From Heterodera schachtii (Eukaryota > Nematoda > Chromadorea > Rhabditida > Heteroderidae): 64,000 nt of DNA. The stretch covers positions 1 through 64,000 of the forward strand of contig SIJG01000084.1 of assembly GCA_023374025.1 (NCBI GenBank), read 5' to 3'. Made by a program: the position numbers and the translations under genes. Shown here piece by piece: positions 47,366-58,725 of this stretch (within the stretch, counting starts at the first letter, position 1; each line of letters starts with the position of its first letter). Under the pieces are notes generated by a model that did no database searches, was not told the origin of the DNA, and saw nothing but the letters and a program-made list of their open reading frames with translations.

Positions 47366-49414
47366 TATTTACAGAAATGGAAGCTTTGTGTGGTATTTTT
47401 CAGAATAGTTATTGATTTGTATTTTCAGAAATGGAAGCTTTGTGTGGTACTTTTTCAGAAAATGGTTATTGTTTTGTATTTTCAGAAATGGAAGCTTTGT
47501 GTGGTACTTTTTCAGAAAATGGTTATTGATTTGTATTTTCAGAAATGGAAGCTTTGTGTGGTATTTTTCAGAATAGTTATTGATTTGTATTTTCAGAAAT
47601 GGAAGCTTTGTGTAGTACTTTTTCAGAAAATGGTTATTGATTTGTATTTTCAGAAATGGAAGCTTTGTGTAGTACTTTTTCAGAAAATGGTTATTGTTTT
47701 GTATTTTCAGAAATGGAAGCTTTGTGTGGTACTTTTTCAGAAAATGGTTATTTTTTTGTATTTACAGAAATGGAAGCTTTGTGTGGTATTTTTCAGAATA
47801 GTTATTGATTTGTATTTTCAGAAATGGAAGCTTTGTGTGGTACTTTTTCAGAAAATGGTTATTGTTTTGTATTTTCAGAAATGGAAGCTTTGTGTGGTAC
47901 TTTTTCAGAAAATGGTTATTTTTTTGTATTTACAGAAATGGAAGCTTTGTGTGGTATTTTTCAGAATAGTTATTGATTTGTATTTTCAGAAATGGAAGCT
48001 TTGTGTGGTACTTTTTCAGAAAATGGTTATTGTTTTGTATTTTCAGAAATGGAAGCTTTGTGTGGTACTTTTTCAGAAAATGGTTATTGATTTGTATTTT
48101 CAGAAATGGAAGCTTTGTGTGGTACTTTTTCAGAAAATGGTTATTGTTTTGTATTTTCAGAAATGGAAGCTTTGTGTGGTACTTTTTCAGAAAATGGTTA
48201 TTTTTTTGTATTTACAGAAATGGAAGCTTTGTGTGGTATTTTCAGAATAGTTATTGATTTGTATTTTCAGAAATGGAAGCTTTGTGTAGTACTTTTTCAG
48301 AAAATGGTTATTGTTTTGTATTTTCAGAAATGGAAGCTTTGTGTGGTACTTTTTCAGAAAATGGTTATTTTTTTGTATTTACAGAAATGGAAGCTTTGTG
48401 TGGTATTTTTGAGAATAGTTATTGATTTGTATTTTCAGAAATGGAAGCTTTGTGTGGTACTTTTTCAGAAAATGGTTATTGTTTTGTATTTTCAGAAATG
48501 GAAGCTTTGTGTGGTACTTTTTCAGAAAATGGTTATTTTTTTGTATTTTCAGAAATGGAAGCTTTGTGTGGTACTTTTTCAGAAAATGGTTATTTTTTTG
48601 TATTTTCAGAAATGGAAGCTTTGTGTGGTACTTTTTCAGAAAATGGTTATTGTTTTGTATTTTCAGAAATGGAAGCTTTGTGTGGTACTTTTTCAGAAAT
48701 GGTTATTGTTTTGTATTTTCAAAAATGGAAGCTTTGTGTGGTTTTTTCAGAATAGTTATTGATTTGTATTTTCAAAAATGGAAGCTTTGTGTGGTACTTT
48801 TTCAGAAAATGGTTATTTTTTTGTATTTACAGAAATGGAAGCTTTGTGTGGTATTTTTCAGAATAGTTATTGATTTGTATTTTCAGAAATGGAAGCTTTG
48901 TGTGGTACTTTTTCAGAAAATGGTTATTGTTTTGTATTTTCAGAAATGGAAGCTTTGTGTAGTACTTTTTCAGAAAATGGTTATTTTTTTTGTATTTACA
49001 GAAATGGAAGCTTTGTATAGTATTTTTCAGAATAGTAATTGATTTGTATTTTCAGAAATGGAAGCTTTGTGTGGTACTTTTTCAGAAAATGGTTATTTTT
49101 TTGTATTTTCAGAAATGGAAGCTTTGTGTGGTATTTTTCAGAATAGTTATTGATTTGTATTTTCAGAAATGGAAGCTTTGTGTGGTACTTTTTCAGAAAA
49201 TGGTTATTTTTTTGTATTTTCAGAAATGGAAGTTTTGTGTGGTATTTTTTCAGAATGGTTATTGTTTTGTATTTTCAGAAATGGAAGCTTTGTATGGTAC
49301 TTTTTCAGAATGGTTATTGTTTTGTATTTTCAGAAATGGAAGCATTGTGTGGTATTTTTTCAGAATAGTTATTGTTTTGAATTTTCAGAAATGGAAGCGT
49401 TGTGTGGTATTTTC
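47366..49414. repeat. 54-57 bp minisatellite, ~36 units (copy A)
   Basis: The unit contains AGAAATGGAAGCTTTGTGTG, GGTACTTTTTCAGAAAATGG and TTATTGTTTTGTATTTTC; most units are 57 bp (19 codons) and some 54 bp. Variants (GATTTG, TTTTTTG, GTAGTAC, short FFRIVID units) alternate in a pattern also seen in copy B. Each unit has two matches to the nematode acceptor TTTTCAG. The long frames (up to 301 aa here) exist because the unit is a multiple of three and has stops in few frames; they are not accepted as genes. The array ends exactly at a BACK exon 6 (CACTCCGTTGGGCC). Confidence 0.95.
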
Positions 49415-49757
49415 ACTCCGTTGGGCCGACGCGAAGTGCCGTCAAAATTGCATTGAAACTCGGCAGGGAATCGTCGTGCCGTTCTCGGTCCGGCACCGTT
49501 CAAAATTCGCTTTCCATTGATCCCAAATAATTAATTGCCATTAAGCCAACAATTGTAGCTTCGAATGGTCGGCCACTTTTCGAATTGTCTCGCAAAAGAA
49601 AGATGTGCCGGATTTCAAGGATGAATTCAATGACCAACTGTTAAACAATAAATTGAACAGGGAATCCTTTCATTCAATTTCATTTGATGTAAGTGACAAT
49701 TAAACTTTCCCTTAATTGATCCAATTATGGGCAATTAAGGAATTGAGTACAAAGTGA
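49413..49757 (+). pseudogene. BACK-MATH gene fragment, copy A
   Basis: The exon 6 block (SLRWADAKCRQNCIE, from 49413) directly follows the minisatellite and loses frame by a 1-nt deletion (GAAACTCGG versus GAATACTCGG). Exon 7 (linker and start of MATH) is missing. A central MATH exon follows at 49546-49688 (FEWSATFRIVSQKKDVPDF, open), then a truncated last exon at 49740-49757 that lacks the DPSKGFYNKDED block and stops. A decayed, internally deleted paralogue. Confidence 0.75.
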
Positions 49758-50839
49758 CGTTGGCCATTGTGTTACAGTGAACGAAGCAAAAACATAGGAC
49801 ATGTCATAAACAATTTGCAATTTTCTATTCATTGAAATCAACATTATTTTTTTATTTATGCGAAATTTTAAAGTAAATTTTCGATTTAAAAGTTTGTTTT
49901 CAAAAAAACCATGTTGGGTTTTTTTTTGCACATTATCATTTTGGGCGAGTTTCGGCATTACAAAAAGCCTTAAAAATGTAAACTTTAAAAAAAACGTTCT
50001 TGAAAAGTAAAAAAAAATTTTTTTTGTTGATTTACATGACTGATGACTGCTGGAGGACTTCGTTCGTAAATTTTCGTCTCCGACCCCCCCGCCCCAACCC
50101 CCCTCTAGGACTATTTCAATTCGGCGCGAAAACGGCCCGTACGAAAACGGCCCTGTCCGTACAAGAACGCCGTAATTCCTGTAATCCGTAATTGGGCCCA
50201 ACCCTTCTTACCAATGATCGAATTGTCCGAATTCGACACTTCCGCCGCCTTCTGTCCAGCGCAGATCGACCACCATCTGTTCATTTTGTAATGCCACGTT
50301 TGATTACTTTAAATTTAAAAAAAATGTTTAAAATTTAGAAATTAACTTTTGTAAATCCTAACAAAAATTAATGCAATAAATTCAAGCCCAAAAAATTGTA
50401 AACATTGACCTAAAATGGTAAAATTTGAATTGGTTTTATGACTAAAATGTTTTTCATTGAATTCGGTACTCAAAAATGAGATTCAGCTAAAGCTTCAACA
50501 ATTAATTCATATATCAGTAGGGCTGCCAATTTTATGTAAATACATATTTTTTCCTGGCTTCTCCATAAAATACCCACGTAAAATACAAAAAAGTAATTTT
50601 TAAAATACTAAAAGTGATTCTAGACTATTTAAGTAATGTTTATGGCATTTTGTGCCTATTTTATACTTTACGAGGATTTTTTCCCTAAAAATATTTTATT
50701 TACATATTTGGGGTTTTTCGTACATATTTTGGGATTTTTCTTAAATATTTATGTACTATTTGGACCATTTTTGTACATATTTTTGGCAGCCCTACAGTTT
50801 TGTCAAAATCAAAAAAAAAATAATGGAAAAACAGGTTCA
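49758..50839. other. Non-coding part of duplication copy A
   Basis: Contains a G+C patch with GTACGAAAACGG motifs (50125-50165), a copy of the dispersed repeat also at 28.0 kb (about 50205-50465), and AT-rich DNA. No gene is seen. The same content recurs at 54356-55438. Confidence 0.5.
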
Positions 50840-51136
50840 TCATCCTAGGATGTGGTATTCAATGAAGAGATTTTTCCCTAAATCATTTTGGGTATTTATG
50901 TTTTGTCCTCCGTTTTGCTCTTTCACTGTGACATCAATGACCACTGTCACTTTGTCCTCGCTTTTGTCGTAAAAGCCTTTGCTCGGATTGATCAGTTCCT
51001 TAATTACCCCATAATGGGTCAATTAAGCGAAAAGTTTAAATGTCACTCACAGTAAATGAAATGAAATTGGCATATCCACCGTGGTTCTTTTTATTGTCAA
51101 AAACACAGTCATTAAATTCTTTTCTGAAATCCGGCA
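50840..51136 (-). pseudogene. MATH exons, copy A, truncated
   Basis: The last exon 50998-50840 reads ELINPSKGFYDKSEDKVTVV... and ends ...FIEYHILG then TGA. The preceding exon starts at the duplication breakpoint 51136 and ends at 51051 (FNDCVFDNKKNHGGYANFIS). It is the duplicated 3' end of the gene at 55439-58974 and has no upstream exons here. Confidence 0.75.
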
Positions 51137-51911
51137 TTTGGGTGGTACCCAACCTTTTAAACAAAAAAAGAATTCAACATTTAAAAAAGTTATAAAAACA
51201 TTTTCCTGAGATTTTGAGGAAGCTGACTACGAATCGGACGTCCATTTCGACAAATTTCGAACCCCGAACTCGAACAAAAAATTGTATTGCTAATTTTTCG
51301 TCTAAAAATGGTTAAATAATTTTTTGTTGAACCATTGATGGTTTTACGTTTGTTTTTTTTGTGTCTTGTCTTTAAAGCCGTTTTTAAAACATAAATACCG
51401 TATTTACTCGATTTGAGCCACCGATGGCTCTATTGTTCAACCCCACTCCGAGCGGGGGCTTTATTGTTTAACCCCCCCCACAAGGGGGGCTTTATTCGAG
51501 AGGGGAGTTCTAACCGAGTAAATACGGTACTAATTTCATCCGGCTCTTCTTCGAATTTGGGTTCGCTGAGTTCGTCGAAATGGTGTCAGATTCATGATCC
51601 AAGCGATCTATAAAGCCCCAGGGAATATGTTTCTATGACTTTTTTATATGTTGAATTTTTTCTTTAAAACAGTTGGGGGGGGTCCGGCGGTGCCGATAGG
51701 CGCCGCCGGGAAAATTTTTGAATTTTTAATGCATTTAGTTAAGAAATTGGCTAAAATTTTTTTTAAATTGCCAATTTTTACTGGAAATTTTTTCATTTCG
51801 GGGGGGGGGGCAACTGCCCCCCTTGCCCCCCCCCCTGGTTACGGGCCTGATTTGCGGTGAGTGAAAATTCAAATAAATAAAGCCAATTAAATTTACAAAA
51901 TGACAATTAAG
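51137..51911. other. Spacer between duplication copies
   Basis: Holds a small MITE (51396-51529) and a GC-hairpin repeat (51682-51710), then G/C homopolymer-rich DNA (51790-51840). No gene is seen. Confidence 0.5.
51396..51529. mobile_element. 134-bp MITE with TACCGTATTTACTCG ends
   Basis: TACCGTATTTACTCG at the left is mirrored perfectly by CGAGTAAATACGGTA at the right. If the outer TA is a target duplication, the ends are CCGTATTTACTCG, as for Tc1/mariner-type MITEs. The end word is shared with the 1211-2180 element. Confidence 0.7.
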
Positions 51912-51956
51912 GAATTAATGAATCCCAGCAAAGGCTTTTACAACAAAGATGAGGAT
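51912..51956 (+). pseudogene. MATH exon fragment fused to minisatellite B
   Basis: After an AATTAAG acceptor the frame reads ELMNPSKGFYNKDED, the conserved MATH end block. It is cut after GATGAGGA, where the minisatellite starts. The frame runs on into the repeat only by chance. Confidence 0.75.
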
Positions 51957-54012
51957 GTTTTGTATTTTCAGAAATGGAAGCTTTGTGTGGTATTTTTCAG
52001 AATAGTTATTGATTTGTATTTTCAGAAATGGAAGCTTTGTGTGGTACTTTTTCAGAAAATGGTTATTGTTTTGTATTTTCAGAAATGGAAGCTTTGTGTG
52101 GTACTTTTTCAGAAAATGGTTATTTTTTTGTATTTACAGAAATGGAAGCTTTGTGTGGTATTTTTCAGAATAGTTATTGATTTGTATTTTCAGAAATGGA
52201 AGCTTTGTGTAGTACTTTTTCAGAAAATGGTTATTGATTTGTATTTTCAGAAATGGAAGCTTTGTGTAGTACTTTTTCAGAAAATGGTTATTGTTTTGTA
52301 TTTTCAGAAATGGAAGCTTTGTGTGGTACTTTTTCAGAAAATGGTTATTTTTTTGTATTTACAGAAATGGAAGCTTTGTGTGGTATTTTTCAGAATAGTT
52401 ATTGATTTGTATTTTCAGAAATGGAAGCTTTGTGTGGTACTTTTTCAGAAAATGGTTATTGTTTTGTATTTTCAGAAATGGAAGCTTTGTGTGGTACTTT
52501 TTCAGAAAATGGTTATTTTTTTGTATTTACAGAAATGGAAGCTTTGTGTGGTATTTTTCAGAATAGTTATTGATTTGTATTTTCAGAAATGGAAGCTTTG
52601 TGTGGTACTTTTTCAGAAAATGGTTATTGTTTTGTATTTTCAGAAATGGAAGCTTTGTGTGGTACTTTTTCAGAAAATGGTTATTGATTTGTATTTTCAG
52701 AAATGGAAGCTTTGTGTGGTACTTTTTCAGAAAATGGTTATTGTTTTGTATTTTCAGAAATGGAAGCTTTGTGTGGTACTTTTTCAGAAAATGGTTATTT
52801 TTTTGTATTTACAGAAATGGAAGCTTTGTGTGGTATTTTTCAGAATAGTTATTGATTTGTATTTTCAGAAATGGAAGCTTTGTGTAGTACTTTTTCAGAA
52901 AATGGTTATTGTTTTGTATTTTCAGAAATGGAAGCTTTGTGTGGTACTTTTTCAGAAAATGGTTATTTTTTTGTATTTACAGAAATGGAAGCTTTGTGTG
53001 GTATTTTTGAGAATAGTTATTGATTTGTATTTTCAGAAATGGAAGCTTTGTGTGGTACTTTTTCAGAAAATGGTTATTGTTTTGTATTTTCAGAAATGGA
53101 AGCTTTGTGTGGTACTTTTTCAGAAAATGGTTATTTTTTTGTATTTTCAGAAATGGAAGCTTTGTGTGGTACTTTTTCAGAAAATGGTTATTTTTTTGTA
53201 TTTTCAGAAATGGAAGCTTTGTGTGGTACTTTTTCAGAAAATGGTTATTGTTTTGTATTTTCAGAAATGGAAGCTTTGTGTGGTACTTTTTCAGAAAATG
53301 GTTATTGTTTTGTATTTTCAAAAATGGAAGCTTTGTGTGGTTTTTTCAGAATAGTTATTGATTTGTATTTTCAAAAATGGAAGCTTTGTGTGGTACTTTT
53401 TCAGAAAATGGTTATTTTTTTGTATTTACAGAAATGGAAGCTTTGTGTGGTATTTTTCAGAATAGTTATTGATTTGTATTTTCAGAAATGGAAGCTTTGT
53501 GTGGTACTTTTTCAGAAAATGGTTATTGTTTTGTATTTTCAGAAATGGAAGCTTTGTGTAGTACTTTTTCAGAAAATGGTTATTTTTTTGTATTTACAGA
53601 AATGGAAGCTTTGTATAGTATTTTTCAGAATAGTAATTGATTTGTATTTTCAGAAATGGAAGCTTTGTGTGGTACTTTTTCAGAAAATGGTTATTTTTTT
53701 GTATTTTCAGAAATGGAAGCTTTGTGTGGTATTTTTCAGAATAGTTATTGATTTGTATTTTCAGAAATGGAAGCTTTGTGTGGTACTTTTTCAGAAAATG
53801 GTTATTTTTTTGTATTTTCAGAAATGGAAGTTTTGTGTGGTATTTTTTCAGAATGGTTATTGTTTTGTATTTTCAGAAATGGAAGCTTTGTATGGTACTT
53901 TTTCAGAATGGTTATTGTTTTGTATTTTCAGAAATGGAAGCATTGTGTGGTATTTTTTCAGAATAGTTATTGTTTTGAATTTTCAGAAATGGAAGCGTTG
54001 TGTGGTATTTTC
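51957..54012. repeat. 54-57 bp minisatellite, ~36 units (copy B)
   Basis: Same unit and nearly the same order of unit variants as copy A. The 484-residue and 359-residue frames over this array are repeat translations (KWKLCVVLFQKMVIVLYFQ-type units). All three forward frames are partly open, which argues against coding. Confidence 0.95.
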
Positions 54013-54355
54013 ACTCCGTTGGGCCGACGCGAAGTGCCGTCAAAATTGCATTGAAACTCGGCAGGGAATCGTCGTGCCGTTCTCGGTCCGGCACCGTTCA
54101 AAATTCGCTTTCCATTGATCCCAAATAATTAATTGCCATTAAGCCAACAATTGTAGCTTAGAATGTTCGGCAACCTTTCGAATTGTCTCACAAAAGAAAG
54201 ATGTGCCGGATTTCAAGGATGAATTCAATGACCAACTGTTAAACAATAAATTGAACTGGAAATCCTTTTATTCGATTTCATTTGATGTGAGTGATAATTA
54301 AACTTTCCCTTAATTGATCCAATTATGGGCAATTAAGGAATTGAGTACAAAGTGA
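54011..54355 (+). pseudogene. BACK-MATH gene fragment, copy B
   Basis: Same arrangement as copy A: exon 6 block from 54011 with the 1-nt deletion, central MATH exon 54144-54286 (FRIVSQKKDVPDFKDEFNDQ), then a truncated last exon from about 54338. The shared deletions show the damage predates the duplication. Confidence 0.75.
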
Positions 54356-55438
54356 CGTTGGCCATTGTGTCACAGTGAACGAAGCAAAAACATAGGACGA
54401 GGCATAAACAATTTGCAATTTTCTATTTATGGAAATCAACCTTATTTTTTTATTTATGCGAAATTTTAAAATAAATTTTCGATTTAAAAGTTTGTTTTCA
54501 AAAAAACCATGTTGGGTTTTTTTTTTGCACATTATCATTTTGGGCGAGTTTCGGCATTAGAAAAAGCCTTAAAAATGTAAACTTTAAAAAAGCGCTTTTG
54601 AAAACTAAAAAAAAATTTTTTTTGTTGATTTACATGACTGATGACTGCTGGAGGACTTCGTTCGTAAATTTTCGTCCCCGACCCCTCCACCCCCACCCCC
54701 CTGTAGGACTATTTCAATTCGGCGCGAAAACGGCCCGTACGAAAACGGCCCTGTCCGTACAAGAACGCCGTAATTCCTGTAATCCGTAATTGGGCCCAAC
54801 CCTTCTTACCAATGATCGAATTGTCCGAATTCGACACTTCCGCCGCCTTCTGTCCAGCGCAGATCGACCACCATCTGTTCATTTTGTAATGCCACGTTTG
54901 ATAACTTTAAATTTAAAAAAAAATGTTTAAAATTTAGAAATTAACTTTCGTAAATCCTAACAAAAATTAATACAATAAATTCAAGTACAAAAAATTGTAA
55001 ACATTGACCTGAACTGGTAAAATTTGAATTGGTTTTATGACTAAAATGTTTTTCATTGAATTCGGTACTCAAAAATGAGAGTCAGCTAAAGCTTCAACAA
55101 TTAATTCATATATCAGTAGGGCTGCCAATTTTATGTAAATACATATTTTTTCCTGGCTTCTCCATAAAATACCCACGTAAAATACAAAAAAGTAATTTTT
55201 AAAATACTAAAAGTGATTCTAGACTATTTAAGTAATGTTTATGGCATTTTGTGCCTATTTTATACTTTACGAGGATTTTTTCCCTAAAAATATTTTATTT
55301 ACATATTTGGGGTTTTTCGTACATATTTTGGGATTTTTCTTAAATATTTATGTACTATTTGGACCATTTTTGTACATATTTTTGGCAGCCCTACAGTTTT
55401 GTCAAAATCAAAAAAAAAATAATGGAAAAACAGGTTCA
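54356..55438. other. Non-coding part of duplication copy B
   Basis: Mirrors 49758-50839: a GTACGAAAACGG patch near 54725-54765, the dispersed repeat near 54805-55065, and AT-rich DNA. No gene is seen. Confidence 0.5.
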
Positions 55439-55799
55439 TCATCCTAGGATGTGGTATTCAATGAAGAGATTTTTCCCTAAATCATTTTGGGTATTTATGT
55501 TTTGTCCTCCGTTTTGCTCTTTCACTGTGACATCAATGACCACTGTCACTTTGTCCTCGCTTTTGTCGTAAAAGCCTTTGCTCGGATTGATCAGTTCCTT
55601 AATTACCCCATAATGGGTCAATTAAGCGAAAAGTTTAAATGTCACTCACAGTAAATGAAATGAAATTGGCATATCCACCGTGGTTCTTTTTATTGTCAAA
55701 AACACAGTCATTAAATTCTTTTCTGAAATCCGGCATTGCCTTCTTTTGCGTAATAATTCGAAGTGTTGCCGAACATTTGCAACTCCAATTTTTGTCTAA

Positions 55800-56425
55800 C
55801 AATAAATTAATAATTGTTGTTAATTATATTAATTAACCGGTAAATTAAAAAAAATTAGAAAAATCATTTCCCAAAAAATAAGCGGGACATTGGCCCACAT
55901 TCGCTGACAACATTAATGAGATTATTACCAAAAAATGTAAGATGTATCTGGTTTTAAGTTGTGAAGCTAGGATTTAATAAAAATTTGGCTTTTTGAGTTT
56001 TTGTTATTTCTGGTATTTTCTTGGCCCGGAAGGAGCGGTTTTTTGCTCCCCCCGTGGCCCCGCTAAAAAAAATTGGGAAAATTTTCCAATTTTTAGAGCG
56101 GGGCTTTTTTTTTGACTGGTAAAAGTTTCGCCAAGAAACCCCTGCTTTACACACATACATAAAATACAAGGAAATGTGTAAATACGTAAAAACAAATTAA
56201 ATGATAGAAAATTTTGTACAGAGCGCGAAGTTTTGTGTCTTCGATGTGGGGTTTGACCAAATCGGACGGGTATAAATTTATTTATTTACTGTCAAATAAA
56301 ATAAGCCATCAAAATATGAGAATATTTACTCTATTGGCTTTAAGAATAAAAATGTATTCGAGTAAGTTTCGAATCGAAAAATTTATTTTAAAAAATTATG
56401 TATTTGTGCTCCTTTTTTGCTTCTT
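55800..56425. other. Non-coding insert between MATH exons
   Basis: Lies inside the reverse-strand BTB pseudogene. 56020-56110 has a GC-rich inverted pair (GGAGCGGTTTTTTGCTCC and neighbours CCCCGCTAAA / GAGCGGGGC), suggesting a further inserted element. The forward open frame that begins at 56214 and ends over exon 9 is antisense. Confidence 0.4.
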
Positions 56426-58217
56426 TCACTGTGTATTATCAGTGCCAAGCAAATTCTTTCTAATTTGTGCCATTATTTTCCATGAAAATCCATGGATGTG
56501 CACGGTCTCGCTTTTACGTTCACTCCCAATGGCTTCTCGCGCAAATTTCGACACTTTTTCAATTTCCGTAAAAAATGTCCCTTTCGATTTGCATTGGTAT
56601 AAAATTAATTTTTCCATTTTTGCTTCTTTCATAATCACATCAATGGCCAATGTCACTTTGTCCTCGCTTTTGTTGTAAAATCCATTGTTCGGCTCCATCA
56701 ATTCCTTAATTTTAATTATTTAATTTATTCAAATAAAATTTTATAATTAATTAATTGGTCATTTAATTTAATTGACTCTTACCGTAACGGAAATGAAGTT
56801 TTCGAATCCCCAATTAGTTGATTTATTGTCAAAAACATGGTCATAAATTCTCCCTATCAAATCTCTGCCCCATTTTTTTGCGAGACAATTCGAAAAGTGG
56901 CCGAATGAACACAGAAGCGGCAATTCAAATCTTAATCATAATTAATCATCGTTGTTAATTAGCGTTAGATAACAGTTAATTGGCACCTTCTTTTGGACCA
57001 TCGTACAAAAGGTAAATGGCCAACCATTTCTCATTATTTCAGTGCTTCCATTTTTCTTTTCAATTTGTGCCTGTATTTTCCACGAAAATCCATTTATATA
57101 TATTTTTTCGCTGTACCGACTGCTCCCAACTTTCTCTCGTGCAAATTCCGACACTTTTTCAATGTCCATCAAAAGTGTGCCCTTTTCCATAAATCTTTCA
57201 TTTGTCGAGAATGGCATTTGGAAAAGTCCGTCGGGATTCCCATGACAATTTGAAAAGGATTTGAACTGATAAATGGCGATCACTTCATCTTTTGATAAGA
57301 CATTGGATGGAACTAAAAAAATGGAGAAAAATTAAAAATATATTTATAAAATTATATTTTAAAAGCAGTGGAAATATAAGAAAAAATTTTTGAAAAAATT
57401 TTAATTAATTATTTAAAAAGTCGGCAGTCGTGCTGAATGAATTTAATTTAATTTTAATCTCTTTTTTACCAATATTTCTTCGAAAATTCCTCAATCATGA
57501 AAAGCGTATTTTGAAAAGTGCCGGGCCAAGCATTTGACGGCGATCAATGCCATTTTGACGGCATTTTTTATCGGCCCAACGGAGTGCCGTAAAATAAAAT
57601 TAAAATTTAATGGAGAATAATTAAATGAATTAATTTCTTATTTGTAGATAAATTTACTGCTTTCCAAATTGTAATTTCTTCATGGATTTGCAATTCGTCA
57701 CGTCCAAAAATTTCGCACAAAGTTCTTTGGTCAATTTGCAAAAATTCCTCCGATTTGATCAAAGTGTCGGCATTTTTATCAATGTAAGACAAACAACAAT
57801 TAGCAAAATCCTAAAATTTAAAAAATAAATTAGTTTGAAATAATTGCATTTGAATTCGTTCAAATTTCACCTCCAAGTCGAAAAGGTAAGCATAGGCATA
57901 AGCAACGAAAACATTGCGCAATTCGGAGATGGGAATTTGCAAAGATGGATCAAACAAACCAGGGATATTGTACTTTTTGGCTAATGAAAAATTAAAATAA
58001 TTTCATTTAATTTTACAAAATTCCACCGGCTTAAAGCTCGGCCATTGCATTGTCTCCATTCAATTCGTTCAAATCATTCGCTTAAAATTAGTGTAATTAG
58101 CGGCGGCTAATTGAAAATTAAATTATTTGAGCTAATTGTAAGCCAGTAATTATTATAATTACTATTCATTAATATTTACCGAATTCCGGTTTCTCGTTTT
58201 TGGCATCAAAACGGAAC

Positions 58218-58725
58218 TGTTGTGTCCCCGGGTTTAAGGCATTAAGCCATTTCGAATTACCATTTTAAGAGAGAGGAATTTATTGAAGGAAAAGCATTGA
58301 CAAATAATTATGTGTTCAAAACCGGGAATAAGTTTGGGTCAACAACAACCTCAGAGCATTTTGGGTGGGTCAGTGCAATTGGTTATTTGGGAAAGAATTG
58401 CCAAAGGCAAAGCACAGCACAGACTGACCCACCGCAGACATCTCGCAGCCCCCGAGGGGGAAATTGAGTGGACTTATATACTGGCAAAATGGGGATGGAC
58501 TTTGGATAGGATGAGGGGTAATGACGGCATAACACAAAGGGAATAAGAGAAATGGATGGCATATGCAACAGAGGTGAATGGATAGAAATGGCACGATAAC
58601 ACTGGAAATGAGAGGGATAGGATTGGCTTGGGATGGGACGAACAGAGGGACAAGTTTATGACGGGATTGGTTCGGGGAAAATAGGGCAATGTACATATGA
58701 ACATTTGAATACTACGGATACAGCA
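58218..58725. mobile_element. Solo LTR (508 bp) in BTB exon 2
   Basis: The insert begins TGTTGTGT and ends ATACAGCA, i.e. TG...CA with imperfect 8-bp inverted ends. It is flanked by a 5-bp direct repeat GGAAC (58213-58217 and 58726-58730). It splits exon 2 of the reverse-strand BTB pseudogene exactly at codons of the FEAMFRFD block. No internal coding region remains, so it is read as a solo LTR left by LTR-LTR recombination of a Gypsy- or BEL/Pao-like element. Base composition is GC-richer than the surroundings. The 78-108 residue frames inside are not genes. Orientation is not determined. Confidence 0.8.

Larger units (their letters stand above)
47366..51136. repeat. 3.8-kb direct segmental duplication, copy A
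   Basis: This segment matches 51957-55735 at an offset of 4598-4599 over about 3.77 kb (minisatellite, BACK/MATH fragment, AT-rich spacer, reverse-strand MATH exons), with only scattered substitutions and 1-bp indels. It breaks off within a reverse-strand MATH exon at about 51136 (after CCGGCATT). Confidence 0.9.
51957..55735. repeat. 3.8-kb direct segmental duplication, copy B
   Basis: Copy B continues without a break into the rest of the reverse-strand BTB gene (exon 55795-55650 is complete here but cut in copy A), so copy B is probably the parental location on its right side and copy A the derived copy. Confidence 0.85.

Noticed and set aside
47345..48250. 301-residue open frame (and the 484- and 359-residue frames at 51900-54118)
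   Set aside because: They are translations of a 54-57 bp tandem repeat whose length is a multiple of three; other forward frames are also open over the same array.
50636..50972. 70- and 73-residue frames repeated at 55235-55571
   Set aside because: Their duplication reflects the 3.8-kb segment copy; one is antisense to a MATH exon and the other is AT-rich with no domain.
58310..58704. Frames of 61-108 residues on both strands near 58.5 kb
   Set aside because: They lie wholly inside or across the solo LTR and show no protease, RT or other retroelement domain.
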